A DNA stretch of 64,000 nucleotides from a virus, in the IMG/VR virus record IMGVR_UViG_3300010885_055091, positions 62,001 through 126,000 of that record; one strand, given 5' to 3'. This document shows positions 35,165 to 42,509 of this stretch, piece by piece. The translations under genes were made by a program, and so were the position numbers. The notes below the pieces were generated by a model. It saw nothing but the letters and a program-made list of their open reading frames with translations. It had not been told where the DNA came from and did not search any database. The stretch's first letter is position 1. Every line of letters starts with the position of its first letter.

Positions 35165-36610
35165 TCAGGCTCCTGTTCCAGTTAGTAGTCCAAAGCGTTG
35201 CAATGTTTTGTAAGCATCATCCAACATCGACTGAGCAGTAGATGTGTAAGTAGCTGGAGCACTCACGTTTCCACCAGTATTAGCTCTCGGTCCAGTTGCT
35301 GTCGCTTTATTAAAAAATCCTAATTTCGAATTTGCATTTGAACATATGTTTACATTGTCTCCGTTCATATTAACATTCTTGAATCCACCAGTCCCATAAT
35401 GCCCTATATTTATAGTCTGTGTGCCGGTATTGTTGCCCTGAAACCCGATATTTATCGAATATGTATTAACGGATGTACCAATTGAAATACTGCCAGTACT
35501 AGCACTGCTCCCAACCGTTATATTTCCATTACCAGTAGTCAAAGAAAACGCACCGTTAGCAGCAGAGGTATCTAGCGTCATGCCGCCCGAACCTGCACGA
35601 ACAGTCGTAACCGATCCGGATCCAGCAGAGTCTGCTCCCGTAGAACCAACAGTTATCGCTGTTCTCCCAGATCCAGCACCTATAGATATGGAGGTTAAAC
35701 CTGCCCCTGATGAGCCACCGCTTCCTATGTTAATTGACTGTGTAGCACTTGTGACTGTGGTACCATTGCCAAAGAAAATGGTATTTGATGCGGTAGAACC
35801 GCCAATAGTCATGGTTCCTGTGCCACAAGTTAGTTGAAAATCACCGTTGTTTGTACCTATAGCCATACCCCCCGAACCTGCTGAGAGTGTTAAAGACGAA
35901 GTACTAGTACCGTCACCTACCGAGTTAGAAGCTGTGGTACTTCCGGTAAGTGTTAAAACACCGCCTGACTGATTTAAAGGTCCTTCTAGTTTTGTCGTAC
36001 CAGCTTGTACCCAAACAGCGTAAGCATTAGTTAATGTAGCAGAAGCGCCCTGGGTAGGTGCACCAGTTATCGCTAGTGTAGCAGCTGTTCCTATTATTCT
36101 AGTAGCACCACTACCAGCATATGTTGGAGCCTGTAAAACAAAGGCCCTTTGGGTAGGAACGTTGCCTGTAAATGTAACGGTGCGCGCTAAATTAATATTT
36201 ACATCATTAGATTCACTCGTTTGCGATGTATGTGCGCCGCCATTGATGACTATAAGATAGGCCCCCGTAGTAGAAGAAGCGGCCTGAGTTAACGTCCATG
36301 ATTTTCCGACAGCACCAGACCAGGATAAGGAACCTGTTGGTAATGCTGTGTCTCCTGTCATGGAGCCCAAACTTAAGGCTCCGCTGCCCGCTGAAGCACT
36401 TATCGCCTTGCCTGCAGCCAGGCTAATTCCATTTCCATCTATACTAGCAGTAGTGGTACCATTATTTTGAAAGTTAATGCCGCTTGCTCCACTGAGAGTT
36501 AGAGCGCCTGTTGAAGTACCCCACGTAGAAGCTGCGGCGGCTGTTAACGTTAAGGCTCCCGAAGTGGTACTCCATGTAGAAGCTGCGGACCTAAATTCTT
36601 GTGTTATCAT
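35165..36610 (-). CDS. Gly/Ser/Thr-rich repetitive fibre-like protein
   Basis: 481 aa, low complexity with short strand-like rungs: TIGGST, SINIGSGG, ISIGAGSG, NITVGSSASTGSISIG and INIGHYGTG. This pattern builds triple beta-helix or beta-solenoid fibres in phage tails. The C-terminus (TYTSTAQSMLDDAYKTLQRFGL) is helical and may trimerise or attach. Codon use is more GC-rich than in neighbours. It has a strong ribosome site, AGGAGG 9 bases before the ATG (36620-36625), unlike most genes here, so high expression is likely. Confidence 0.7.
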   Translation of the reverse strand: MITQEFRSAASTWSTTSGALTLTAAAASTWGTSTGALTLSGASGINFQNNGTTTASIDGNGISLAAGKAISASAGSGALSLGSMTGDTALPTGSLSWSGAVGKSWTLTQAASSTTGAYLIVINGGAHTSQTSESNDVNINLARTVTFTGNVPTQRAFVLQAPTYAGSGATRIIGTAATLAITGAPTQGASATLTNAYAVWVQAGTTKLEGPLNQSGGVLTLTGSTTASNSVGDGTSTSSLTLSAGSGGMAIGTNNGDFQLTCGTGTMTIGGSTASNTIFFGNGTTVTSATQSINIGSGGSSGAGLTSISIGAGSGRTAITVGSTGADSAGSGSVTTVRAGSGGMTLDTSAANGAFSLTTGNGNITVGSSASTGSISIGTSVNTYSINIGFQGNNTGTQTINIGHYGTGGFKNVNMNGDNVNICSNANSKLGFFNKATATGPRANTGGNVSAPATYTSTAQSMLDDAYKTLQRFGLLTGTGA

Positions 36611-36619
36611 TGTGAAGAT

Positions 36620-36625
36620 CCTCCT
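36620..36625 (-). promoter_or_regulatory. strong ribosome binding site
   Basis: AGGAGG on the minus strand, 9 bases from the ATG at 36610. It stands out in a genome where such sites are rare and fixes the start. Confidence 0.8.
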
Positions 36626-36683
36626 GATATTAAAGTAAGCATGTCTCTCTCTACCTTTATATTAAAAATTATAAACTTAAATT

Positions 36684-36713
36684 AAAAAGGGGCAGGAACT
36701 TTTCCTCCTTGCC
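36684..36713 (-). terminator. rho-independent terminator
   Basis: On the minus strand GGGCAAGGA...TCCTGCCC with one bulge is followed by CTTTTTAATTT. It separates the endonuclease or its relic from the fibre-like gene. Confidence 0.65.
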
Positions 36714-36740
36714 CTACCATGAATGTAAAGCTATGAAGAA

Positions 36741-36835
36741 CCCGATACATCTTCTGCCCGATTCTCTGTGAAAATGATAATAAATTGTAAATACGGATGA
36801 GGCCCCCATCTTACCGGGAGCCTCATTATGGTCAA
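36741..36835 (-). pseudogene. decayed fragment of a GIY-YIG endonuclease gene
   Basis: Translation of the minus strand gives ASSVFTIYYHFHRESGRRC then IGFF, closely matching residues of the intact GIY-YIG protein (ASSIYTIYCHFHRESGRRY). The frame ends at TAG soon after. The preceding hairpin (TGAGGC...GCCTCA) is also shared with the intact gene. It is a truncated copy from duplication or a second insertion. The rest of the 377-base gap (36611-36987) holds the terminator and otherwise nothing I can name. Confidence 0.75.
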
Positions 36836-36987
36836 TACAAAAGTTATCGGGACTCACCATATCAGGAGCACATTGATGAGGCTAATTAGGATCCAGAATC
36901 TAAATATATATTCCCATATGTAATGCCTACCGCCTCTAGCAAAAGATCTTAGAATAGATGGTCAAGTAGTACATGTTAATTTAAACA

Positions 36988-38022
36988 TTACGCGGCCATT
37001 GCTTTACGTGCTCGTCTCTTTGTTTGAGCCTCCATCCTGCAAATTCCGCATTTATACCTAATTCCACCAGTTTTATTAGGGATTTTTTCACATTTTTCGA
37101 AGGGCACTAACCCATGATGTTTACATATTTTATGAGTCTTTGTGGTAGTCTTGGAAGAAATAGACTCAGATATCTTTAATCTGGATTCATATGACCATTT
37201 ACGATCTCCCCGTTTAGCGAGTACCTCAGGTCGTGAATGAATCTCCTTGGATATCCTACTAGCTTTAATTTTTGATTCCGGCATAGACCAATATTCCGAT
37301 ATAGACTCGGCCAGTCTCTTTTTAACTTCATCTTTATTCACGGCTAATTTAATCTTTTCTCGCACCTCAGGAGTCGCAGAGCGAGACGACCTTGATATTT
37401 TATCTTTATGTTCCTGGCTTAATACTTTTCCTTTTTGAGCTTGGGAACACTTCGCTCGTGCCTCTGGCCTGCTGGCTCCATCACGAATTTTTTCTATGAA
37501 CTTGGACCTGTATTCAGGGTCTGAATTTAATCTCTCGGCAAATAATCTATACTTTGCTAATGCTTCGGGAGAAACGGTTCTTTCACGATTCCGAATTGAA
37601 ATGGGAATCATTTTCTCCCGATAATCGGGACGATCCCAAGGATTCTTTATAGGATGATGGGTATGAGACCCGCCTCGTTTCATGTTAAAACCCCTTATGG
37701 GGTTAGTCGTATCGTATAATTCGATCCAGTATTCTTCAGCTATATTGGCAGATTCCAGGTCATGGCAAACCTGAAGTATTTCATGATCGAATGCTTCGGG
37801 TCCGTAAAGCCTAATAGTATTATACCAATGATTATCTAGAATTTTCTTTCTAGCGTTATTTTTTGCTTTAGAAAGGTGTTCAGACCACCTTCTCTCCCAT
37901 CTTTTGCTGGTTAATCCGATATATCTCCTACCGGATTCTCTATGAAAATGACAGTATATGGTGTATATAGATGAGGCCTCCGTTTTACGGGAGGCCTCAT
38001 CTAGTTTGTGGTTTTGTTCCAT
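36988..38022 (-). CDS. GIY-YIG homing endonuclease with NUMOD-like repeats
   Basis: 344 aa from the ATG at 38022; a GTG 15 bases upstream is also possible. IYTIYCHFHRESGRRYIGLTS (about 22-42) is the GIY-YIG core in variant form (IYC...YIG), followed by KRWERRWSEH with the catalytic Arg, EYWIELYDT with the metal-binding Glu, and the GFNMKRGG end. Residues about 140-280 hold repeated DNA-binding pieces typical of NUMOD modules (SPEALAKYRLF, RPEARAKCSQAQKGK, SQEHKDKISRSS, TPEVREKIKL, RPEVLAKRG). A C-terminal CxxxC...CGIC zinc site follows. Selfish element inserted directly after the putative SSB gene. Its 5' codons contain a strong hairpin. Confidence 0.85.
   Translation of the reverse strand: MEQNHKLDEASRKTEASSIYTIYCHFHRESGRRYIGLTSKRWERRWSEHLSKAKNNARKKILDNHWYNTIRLYGPEAFDHEILQVCHDLESANIAEEYWIELYDTTNPIRGFNMKRGGSHTHHPIKNPWDRPDYREKMIPISIRNRERTVSPEALAKYRLFAERLNSDPEYRSKFIEKIRDGASRPEARAKCSQAQKGKVLSQEHKDKISRSSRSATPEVREKIKLAVNKDEVKKRLAESISEYWSMPESKIKASRISKEIHSRPEVLAKRGDRKWSYESRLKISESISSKTTTKTHKICKHHGLVPFEKCEKIPNKTGGIRYKCGICRMEAQTKRRARKAMAA
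37970..38001 (-). terminator. strong hairpin inside 5' end of endonuclease gene
   Basis: GATGAGGCCTCC (37970-37981) and GGAGGCCTCATC (37990-38001) form a perfect 12-bp stem with an 8-base loop. It lies within codons about 8-18 of the endonuclease and about 55 bases after the stop of the upstream gene. It could terminate that gene's transcript or restrain expression of the nuclease. The same fold is kept, with one mismatch, in the relic at 36798-36825. Confidence 0.6.
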
Positions 38023-38053
38023 AAGGGACTTTACCACACATGTTGCTAATACA

Positions 38054-38929
38054 TCATTGGAGAAAATCGTCGTAGCTTGATACTAGTTTTGGAGACTCTG
38101 CTTCACCTGAACCGACCTGAGAATTACCTCCACCGAGGAGCTTCTCACGAAGCTTATCGATTTTCATATCGAACCCGAGATTATTGGATACATGCTTCCA
38201 ATTGCGGAGACCCTGATCTAAAACCCAACTACGGATTTCAGAGTCCATTTTGCCCTTAGCCCAAACAGCAGAGCTACCAGCAGTGATTACCTGCTTTTGA
38301 TACTTAGGATCTCCATCGAGAGCCACAATAAGATCGATTGTAGATTTTTCTTCTGCACGTGCTTCCTTATAGACATCCTCGATCTGCCTAAACTTCTTCG
38401 CTGTCATCCGCCAGACAGCGAAATTTACATATTTCTTTGCGTTAAGGAGTTCCTCATCTACCTGAACCCCATCCTTAACAGGATAAGTCATGACGATCAT
38501 CCCTACGGTCTGATCAGCATCACCCATTTTGTTGCAGCAAAGCTCGGGCTTGACTACAGTCTTACCTTCATATTGGCTCAGGCAGCGAATTGATCCGAGA
38601 CCATCACGATAGTGGGTCCATGCAAATGCGAACTTAGGAGATTTGATATCTAACCGATCAACCTCAGTAAGTTGTTCTACTGGCTTACTAAGCTGATCAG
38701 CAATCTTTTTATCGATCTTTGCGATAAGATCTGCCTTCTCTGCGTCGGTAAGAGGAGCACCTTTCTCTCTTGCCTTCGCCACGAGAACCCCGTCATGAAC
38801 TCTTTTAAAGGAAACTATGGAGAGCCTGTCTTTTTGGCCGCTTCTTGTTTGCTTAAAGCGGTCAATGCCTTGACTCTTGATTACTGTTCCCTCTTCAAAC
38901 CCGAATTCGATTACTGAATTATCTGACAT
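38054..38929 (-). CDS. probable single-stranded DNA-binding protein (phage type)
   Basis: 291 aa. The layout suggests an OB-like core: FKQTRSGQKDRLSIVSF, SIRCLSQYEGKTVVKPELCCNKMGD, and IVMTYPVKDG with beta strands, followed by a helical region and a flexible acidic end (GSGEAESPKLVSSYDDFLQ) like the acidic tip of SSBs. This pattern is known from diverse phages, but the identity is inference. Base composition is richer in G+C and codons look optimised, as expected for an abundant protein. It has an 80-base leader rich in ATGTAATGTAA. Confidence 0.5.
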   Translation of the reverse strand: MSDNSVIEFGFEEGTVIKSQGIDRFKQTRSGQKDRLSIVSFKRVHDGVLVAKAREKGAPLTDAEKADLIAKIDKKIADQLSKPVEQLTEVDRLDIKSPKFAFAWTHYRDGLGSIRCLSQYEGKTVVKPELCCNKMGDADQTVGMIVMTYPVKDGVQVDEELLNAKKYVNFAVWRMTAKKFRQIEDVYKEARAEEKSTIDLIVALDGDPKYQKQVITAGSSAVWAKGKMDSEIRSWVLDQGLRNWKHVSNNLGFDMKIDKLREKLLGGGNSQVGSGEAESPKLVSSYDDFLQ

Positions 38930-39015
38930 GTTATTCTCGCTTTGACTTTGAACCGTTGTACGCTTAAAGTTAACAATTAACTTAAACGTTTTTTTACATT
39001 ACATTCCGAATCGGC

Positions 39016-39642
39016 CTACTTCAGCCACACCTGTTGCGGATCGCCGTCGTCCGTGCACCAATTTTGCCATTTATGGGTTCCCTGAAGCGATTCGATAAGG
39101 TTATGGGACACAACGGAGAGATCCTTAAGGGTAAAGAATTCCTCTCGGAAGCTGCTATCCGGCATCGCCTTGCAGGCTTCATGTACAGCCATGCTATATA
39201 CGAAGCCGGTCATTGGCGGGATCATGACACCAATCATAGAAAGGACGCCTTGGAGCCTTGAAAGGATTCCTTTACCTCCCATCGAGTGCTCGGTGACGAG
39301 CACGGCGGCTGGTTTTCCTGCCATACAGTAATGGTCGTTCACGAGAGTCATCCGTTCCAGCATCTGTTGGAGCTTACTGGACCACGAATCCCAGTAGGTG
39401 CCGGTCGTGAAAACGTACCCGATGGCACCGTGCATCGTATCTCGTAGATCTCCCCATGGAGCTTGCGGGTCTACTAGCACGATCTCATATCCAGCTTCTA
39501 CCAAGGCGTCGATTACTGTCTTGACCAGGATTTTCGTGTTCCCACCAAGCCCGCCCTCAATAACAGCCACATACCGTGTATTGCATATGGGTATATCGAG
39601 GTTACTTCGAAGCGACCCCAAGTCTAGGTCAGACACGTTCAT
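39016..39642 (-). CDS. flavodoxin-fold NAD(P)H-dependent FMN reductase-like protein
   Basis: 208 aa. Contains AVIEGGLGGNTKILVKTVIDAL (phosphate loop-like), a central AIGYVFTTGTYWDSWSSKLQ and KPAAVLVTEHSMGGKGILSRL, which match flavodoxin-like or WrbA/FMN-reductase proteins. Known members bind FMN and reduce quinones or other acceptors. The gene is clearly more GC-rich than the phage around it and uses other codons, so it looks acquired from a GC-rich host. It overlaps the small zinc protein gene by 4 bases. Confidence 0.72.
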   Translation of the reverse strand: MNVSDLDLGSLRSNLDIPICNTRYVAVIEGGLGGNTKILVKTVIDALVEAGYEIVLVDPQAPWGDLRDTMHGAIGYVFTTGTYWDSWSSKLQQMLERMTLVNDHYCMAGKPAAVLVTEHSMGGKGILSRLQGVLSMIGVMIPPMTGFVYSMAVHEACKAMPDSSFREEFFTLKDLSVVSHNLIESLQGTHKWQNWCTDDGDPQQVWLK

Positions 39643-39791
39643 GACTTTTCCTCCATCAAAGCTTCCATCTCGTCCACCTCTTTATTACACCGTGGACAGA
39701 AAACGCACGCGGGAAACCAGTCATATACTCGCACTTTCTTCTTACATATAAAGCATAGGTGGGTGCAAATGAAGATGCGCTTTACCTTCAT
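39639..39791 (-). CDS. small zinc-ribbon protein
   Basis: 50 aa from the ATG at 39791; a TTG at 39821 could add 10 residues. Two pairs CFIC and CPRC about 15 residues apart form a zinc- or rubredoxin-like site. Coupled to the flavoprotein gene (4-base overlap), with the same raised GC, so both probably arrived together. It could serve as an electron partner, but this is inference. Confidence 0.55.
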   Translation of the reverse strand: MKVKRIFICTHLCFICKKKVRVYDWFPACVFCPRCNKEVDEMEALMEEKS

Positions 39792-39885
39792 GAGAGGGCA
39801 TGGGCGTTCACTTCGAGCCAATCAAACGTCTCGTGTTGTGGAGAAGTCTAATATTCTATGTAGTCTAATATTTTTCATAGTGTTC

Positions 39886-40638
39886 TCAGCTTATTAAATC
39901 ATCATAATTAATCGATTTAATGATTTCTTCCTCTGAAGATGAAGATCCTAACATACTAGTCACACTAGGAGAAGAGAAAAAATCGGATATCATCTGTGCA
40001 TGAACTGTATCCTTTGGTTCAGGAAGGTCATCTGGTCTTCGATTAGGATCCATTATATCGATCGGATTTAAATCATCAGTCAGTACAGGAGCTCTCATCC
40101 CGTTAGGAACACTTCTATCCTGGTTAATCTGAGGCCGAGAATATCCTTCTCCTCCTCCCATTCTGATGAGAGCGTCATCTTTCACAAGGCTTCTCTGCAT
40201 TTTTACATCTTGTGATGTGCCCCTGAGATGATCATACTTAACTTTCAATAACTTGGATGTTTCCTCAATATCAAGCAGATCAGATTTTAATAATGCCATA
40301 TATTGATATTCTTCGGAAAGCATGGTCATTGCCAGTGCTTTCCGATCCTCAATAGATGGTTGCTTTCTTACTAAAACATCATCAGCCAATTTTTCAGAAA
40401 CTTTCCGATCTATATCTAGCTCTGCCGCTTTTAATTTAATCTTCGTGTTTTTTTCTTGTATTTTAATGATTTGCATGTAATACATAACCCTATTCATATA
40501 ATTACGACATTCTGATACTACTTTTTGTAAGTATTGAGTACCTAAGTGTGGTAATGTTGGATCGGTTTCTAGTTCCACAGAATAACTAGATACCTCGTCT
40601 AATACTTGCTGCAACTTCTCTCGACTATATTCGGTCAC
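39886..40638 (-). CDS. conserved phage protein, coiled-coil, unknown function
   Basis: 250 aa. TLPHLGTQYLQKVVSECRNYMNRVMYYMQ then alternating charged helices and GGGEGYSRPQINQDRSVPNG. I recall similar sequences in metagenomic phages, always hypothetical. The end is acidic (SSSSEEEIIKSINYDDL). Overlaps the next gene by 4 bases. No function is assigned. Confidence 0.6.
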   Translation of the reverse strand: MTEYSREKLQQVLDEVSSYSVELETDPTLPHLGTQYLQKVVSECRNYMNRVMYYMQIIKIQEKNTKIKLKAAELDIDRKVSEKLADDVLVRKQPSIEDRKALAMTMLSEEYQYMALLKSDLLDIEETSKLLKVKYDHLRGTSQDVKMQRSLVKDDALIRMGGGEGYSRPQINQDRSVPNGMRAPVLTDDLNPIDIMDPNRRPDDLPEPKDTVHAQMISDFFSSPSVTSMLGSSSSEEEIIKSINYDDLIS

Positions 40639-40916
40639 TTTTGATTCCTCTTATCTAGAGCTGATTTCATTCCATCAAAATTCTGCCTTAAAACTTCGAA
40701 TCTTTCTTTTGCATCTTCTTGTGAAATTTCTCCACGCAATAAAGCATCCTGTATAGCCCAAATGGTTACCTTTTTGCTGGCTTCTAACCTCATCCCCTCT
40801 ACTTCCTCCATACTTACCGGGTTCGGGCATTTAAAATTCACGGACACGAAGTTACTTGACCTTTTGCCCATTCCTGAATCGAATGAATATGATATAGTAA
40901 ACCCGTCGATTAACAT
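40635..40916 (-). CDS. hypothetical protein
   Basis: 93 aa. Begins with beta strands (FTISYSFDSGMG) and ends in helices (SQEDAKERFEVLRQNF). Couples to the gene at 40638. A TGAGTGTAA element lies 8 bases before the ATG. Not recognised. Confidence 0.6.
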   Translation of the reverse strand: MLIDGFTISYSFDSGMGKRSSNFVSVNFKCPNPVSMEEVEGMRLEASKKVTIWAIQDALLRGEISQEDAKERFEVLRQNFDGMKSALDKRNQK

Positions 40917-40919
40917 GAA

Positions 40920-41103
40920 CTAATTTACACTCAGTCCATTCTTACCTATCATCATATGAGTTATTCTATATATGACCGATTCGATAACTGAATCTTCTAT
41001 GATATCTTCTGAAGGCTCTTCAGTATGCTTGTGAACAAAGCATGTGCCCCGCTTGTAACTTTCCTCTATGGCTTTATAAATATTTTACATGTTTTGGCTT
41101 CAT
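40920..41103 (-). pseudogene. probable frameshifted small gene
   Basis: The ATG at 41103 gives MKPKHVKYL and a stop. Skipping one A of the AAAA run (about 41084-41087) opens IYKAIEESYKRGTCFVHKH and on to SVN with the stop at 40920-40922. The span is 184 bases, one base more than 61 codons. The joined product looks like a normal soluble protein, and the ATG follows the stop of 41107-41361 as expected. Explanation: a sequencing or real indel, or +1 frameshifting. Confidence 0.5.
40925..40934 (-). promoter_or_regulatory. TGAGTGTAA element before 40916 gene
   Basis: CTGAGTGTAA on the minus strand, 8 bases from the ATG at 40916; it overlaps the end of the frameshifted small gene. Confidence 0.3.
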
Positions 41104-41106
41104 GTA

Positions 41107-41361
41107 CTACTCATCATATCTTTCTATTGAACAGCTATCAGTAATTATCACGTAAGCTCGTGGGGCGTCTTTCTCTTGAATTACTCCCGCAACTTCGTTA
41201 CCGCAAGAACATTTAACCACCACTCTGCGACATAGGGGGTCGTGTCTTTGGGACCCAGCAGGCCTTACAATTATGGCAGATTTTCTGACCCTAAGCATAT
41301 TGGGATCCAAATTTATTCTTATATATTTAATTGAGTCTCTCGGGTCAAGATCCACTATCAT
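41107..41361 (-). CDS. small hypothetical protein with CxC
   Basis: 84 aa. RRVVVKCSCGNEVAGVIQ with CSC, then AYVIITDSC. A single incomplete metal site. It starts 2 bases from the ruvB stop, so is probably in the same transcript. Not recognised. Confidence 0.55.
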   Translation of the reverse strand: MIVDLDPRDSIKYIRINLDPNMLRVRKSAIIVRPAGSQRHDPLCRRVVVKCSCGNEVAGVIQEKDAPRAYVIITDSCSIERYDE

Positions 41362-41363
41362 GA

Positions 41364-42311
41364 TCAGTTATATTTTTCGACATGATTAATGCCTGATTTA
41401 GTAATTACTCTTCCCGAACTTATTTTGTTTACGAACCCTGAATGAATTAGGAAAGGTTCAATCACAGACTCAATAGTGTCTGAATCGATATTAATGGAAG
41501 CGGAAATTGTATTCAATCCGACAGGTTTATTCATATTACGAAGTAAACGCAGATAGTGGCGTGAATTCTTATCTAGTCCTAACTCATCAATCCCTAGGTG
41601 TTCACACACTCTTCCGACAATTTCTTGATCGATATTTGTAAATGAATAAGCCAGCGCAAAGTCTTGAATTCTACGAATTAATCTGTTAGCGATCCGAGGA
41701 GTACCCTTGCATCGTTTGGCAAGTTCTAAAGAAGCATCCTGACTAATGGTTAATTCTAGCTTTTCCATATTATGAGAAATGATGGTAGCCATATCATGGT
41801 CTGAATAAGGTTCCATCTGAAGAATCTCACCAAATCTGTCTAGAAGAGGTTTTGATATCTTCCCTGGAACGGTAGTAGCGCCCACCAAAGTAAAGGGTTC
41901 TAATTCAATACAGATAGTTTCTCCGTTTGCGATAATGTCTAACTTAAAATCCTCCATAGCTGTATAAAGTATTTCTTCAATTTTCGGGTTCAATGCATGA
42001 ATTTCGTCAATAAATAAGATATCTTTATTTCCAAGACTAGCAATCGCTGATATTAAGTCACCTTTATTCTGGATAGTAGCGGCATTAATGGTATGTAAAG
42101 TAGCACCGATTTCACAAGACAATGCATTAGCCAACGAGGTTTTACCTAAACCTGATGGTCCTGAAATCAAGATATGATCAACCGGAGCATTCCGCTTCTT
42201 TGCAGAAGCTACAAAAACGCGCAAGTTGTCAATAATGTGCGCCTGACCAATGTAATTGGAAAAATCAGTGGGTCTAAGGGCTCGGTCGTGCTTCATGAAG
42301 GAATGACTCAT
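41364..42311 (-). CDS. ruvB: Holliday junction branch-migration helicase RuvB
   Basis: 315 aa, close to bacterial RuvB (about 335). LRPTDFSNYIGQ opens the protein; GPSGLGKTSLAN is Walker A; ILFIDEIHAL is Walker B; LVGATTVPGKISKPLLDRFG carries sensor 1 and the arginine finger; GTPRIANRLIRRIQDFA is sensor 2; and the C-terminal winged helix (LGIDELGLDKNSRHYL, then PVGLNTISASI, EPFLIHSGFV) is complete. Known role: AAA+ motor that moves four-way junctions with RuvA. It is rare to find in phages. In the same window there are RecA, a RuvC-like nuclease and a RuvA-tail-like protein. Confidence 0.95.
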   Translation of the reverse strand: MSHSFMKHDRALRPTDFSNYIGQAHIIDNLRVFVASAKKRNAPVDHILISGPSGLGKTSLANALSCEIGATLHTINAATIQNKGDLISAIASLGNKDILFIDEIHALNPKIEEILYTAMEDFKLDIIANGETICIELEPFTLVGATTVPGKISKPLLDRFGEILQMEPYSDHDMATIISHNMEKLELTISQDASLELAKRCKGTPRIANRLIRRIQDFALAYSFTNIDQEIVGRVCEHLGIDELGLDKNSRHYLRLLRNMNKPVGLNTISASINIDSDTIESVIEPFLIHSGFVNKISSGRVITKSGINHVEKYN

Positions 42312-42326
42312 CTAATGGATGAATTT

Positions 42327-42509
42327 TCACATGGCATGAACAGCGTTTAAAATACCTAATTTACAATTATTCCTATAAGGGGATTGTATATTTGGTATGA
42401 TGTTTGACGTTTTGGTTTTGTCTTCAGGATGACCCAGTACTCCGCATTTTTGACATTTATACGTCAAATTACTGCCTCTTAGTAATTCCCACTCATGTTC
42501 AGTTTCCAT
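42327..42509 (-). CDS. small zinc-ribbon protein
   Basis: 60 aa from the ATG at 42509. YKCQKCGVLGH gives one CxxC pair; a second ligand set (NNCKLG) is uncertain. It overlaps the end of the sigma gene by 11 bases. Not recognised. Confidence 0.5.
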   Translation of the reverse strand: METEHEWELLRGSNLTYKCQKCGVLGHPEDKTKTSNIIPNIQSPYRNNCKLGILNAVHAM

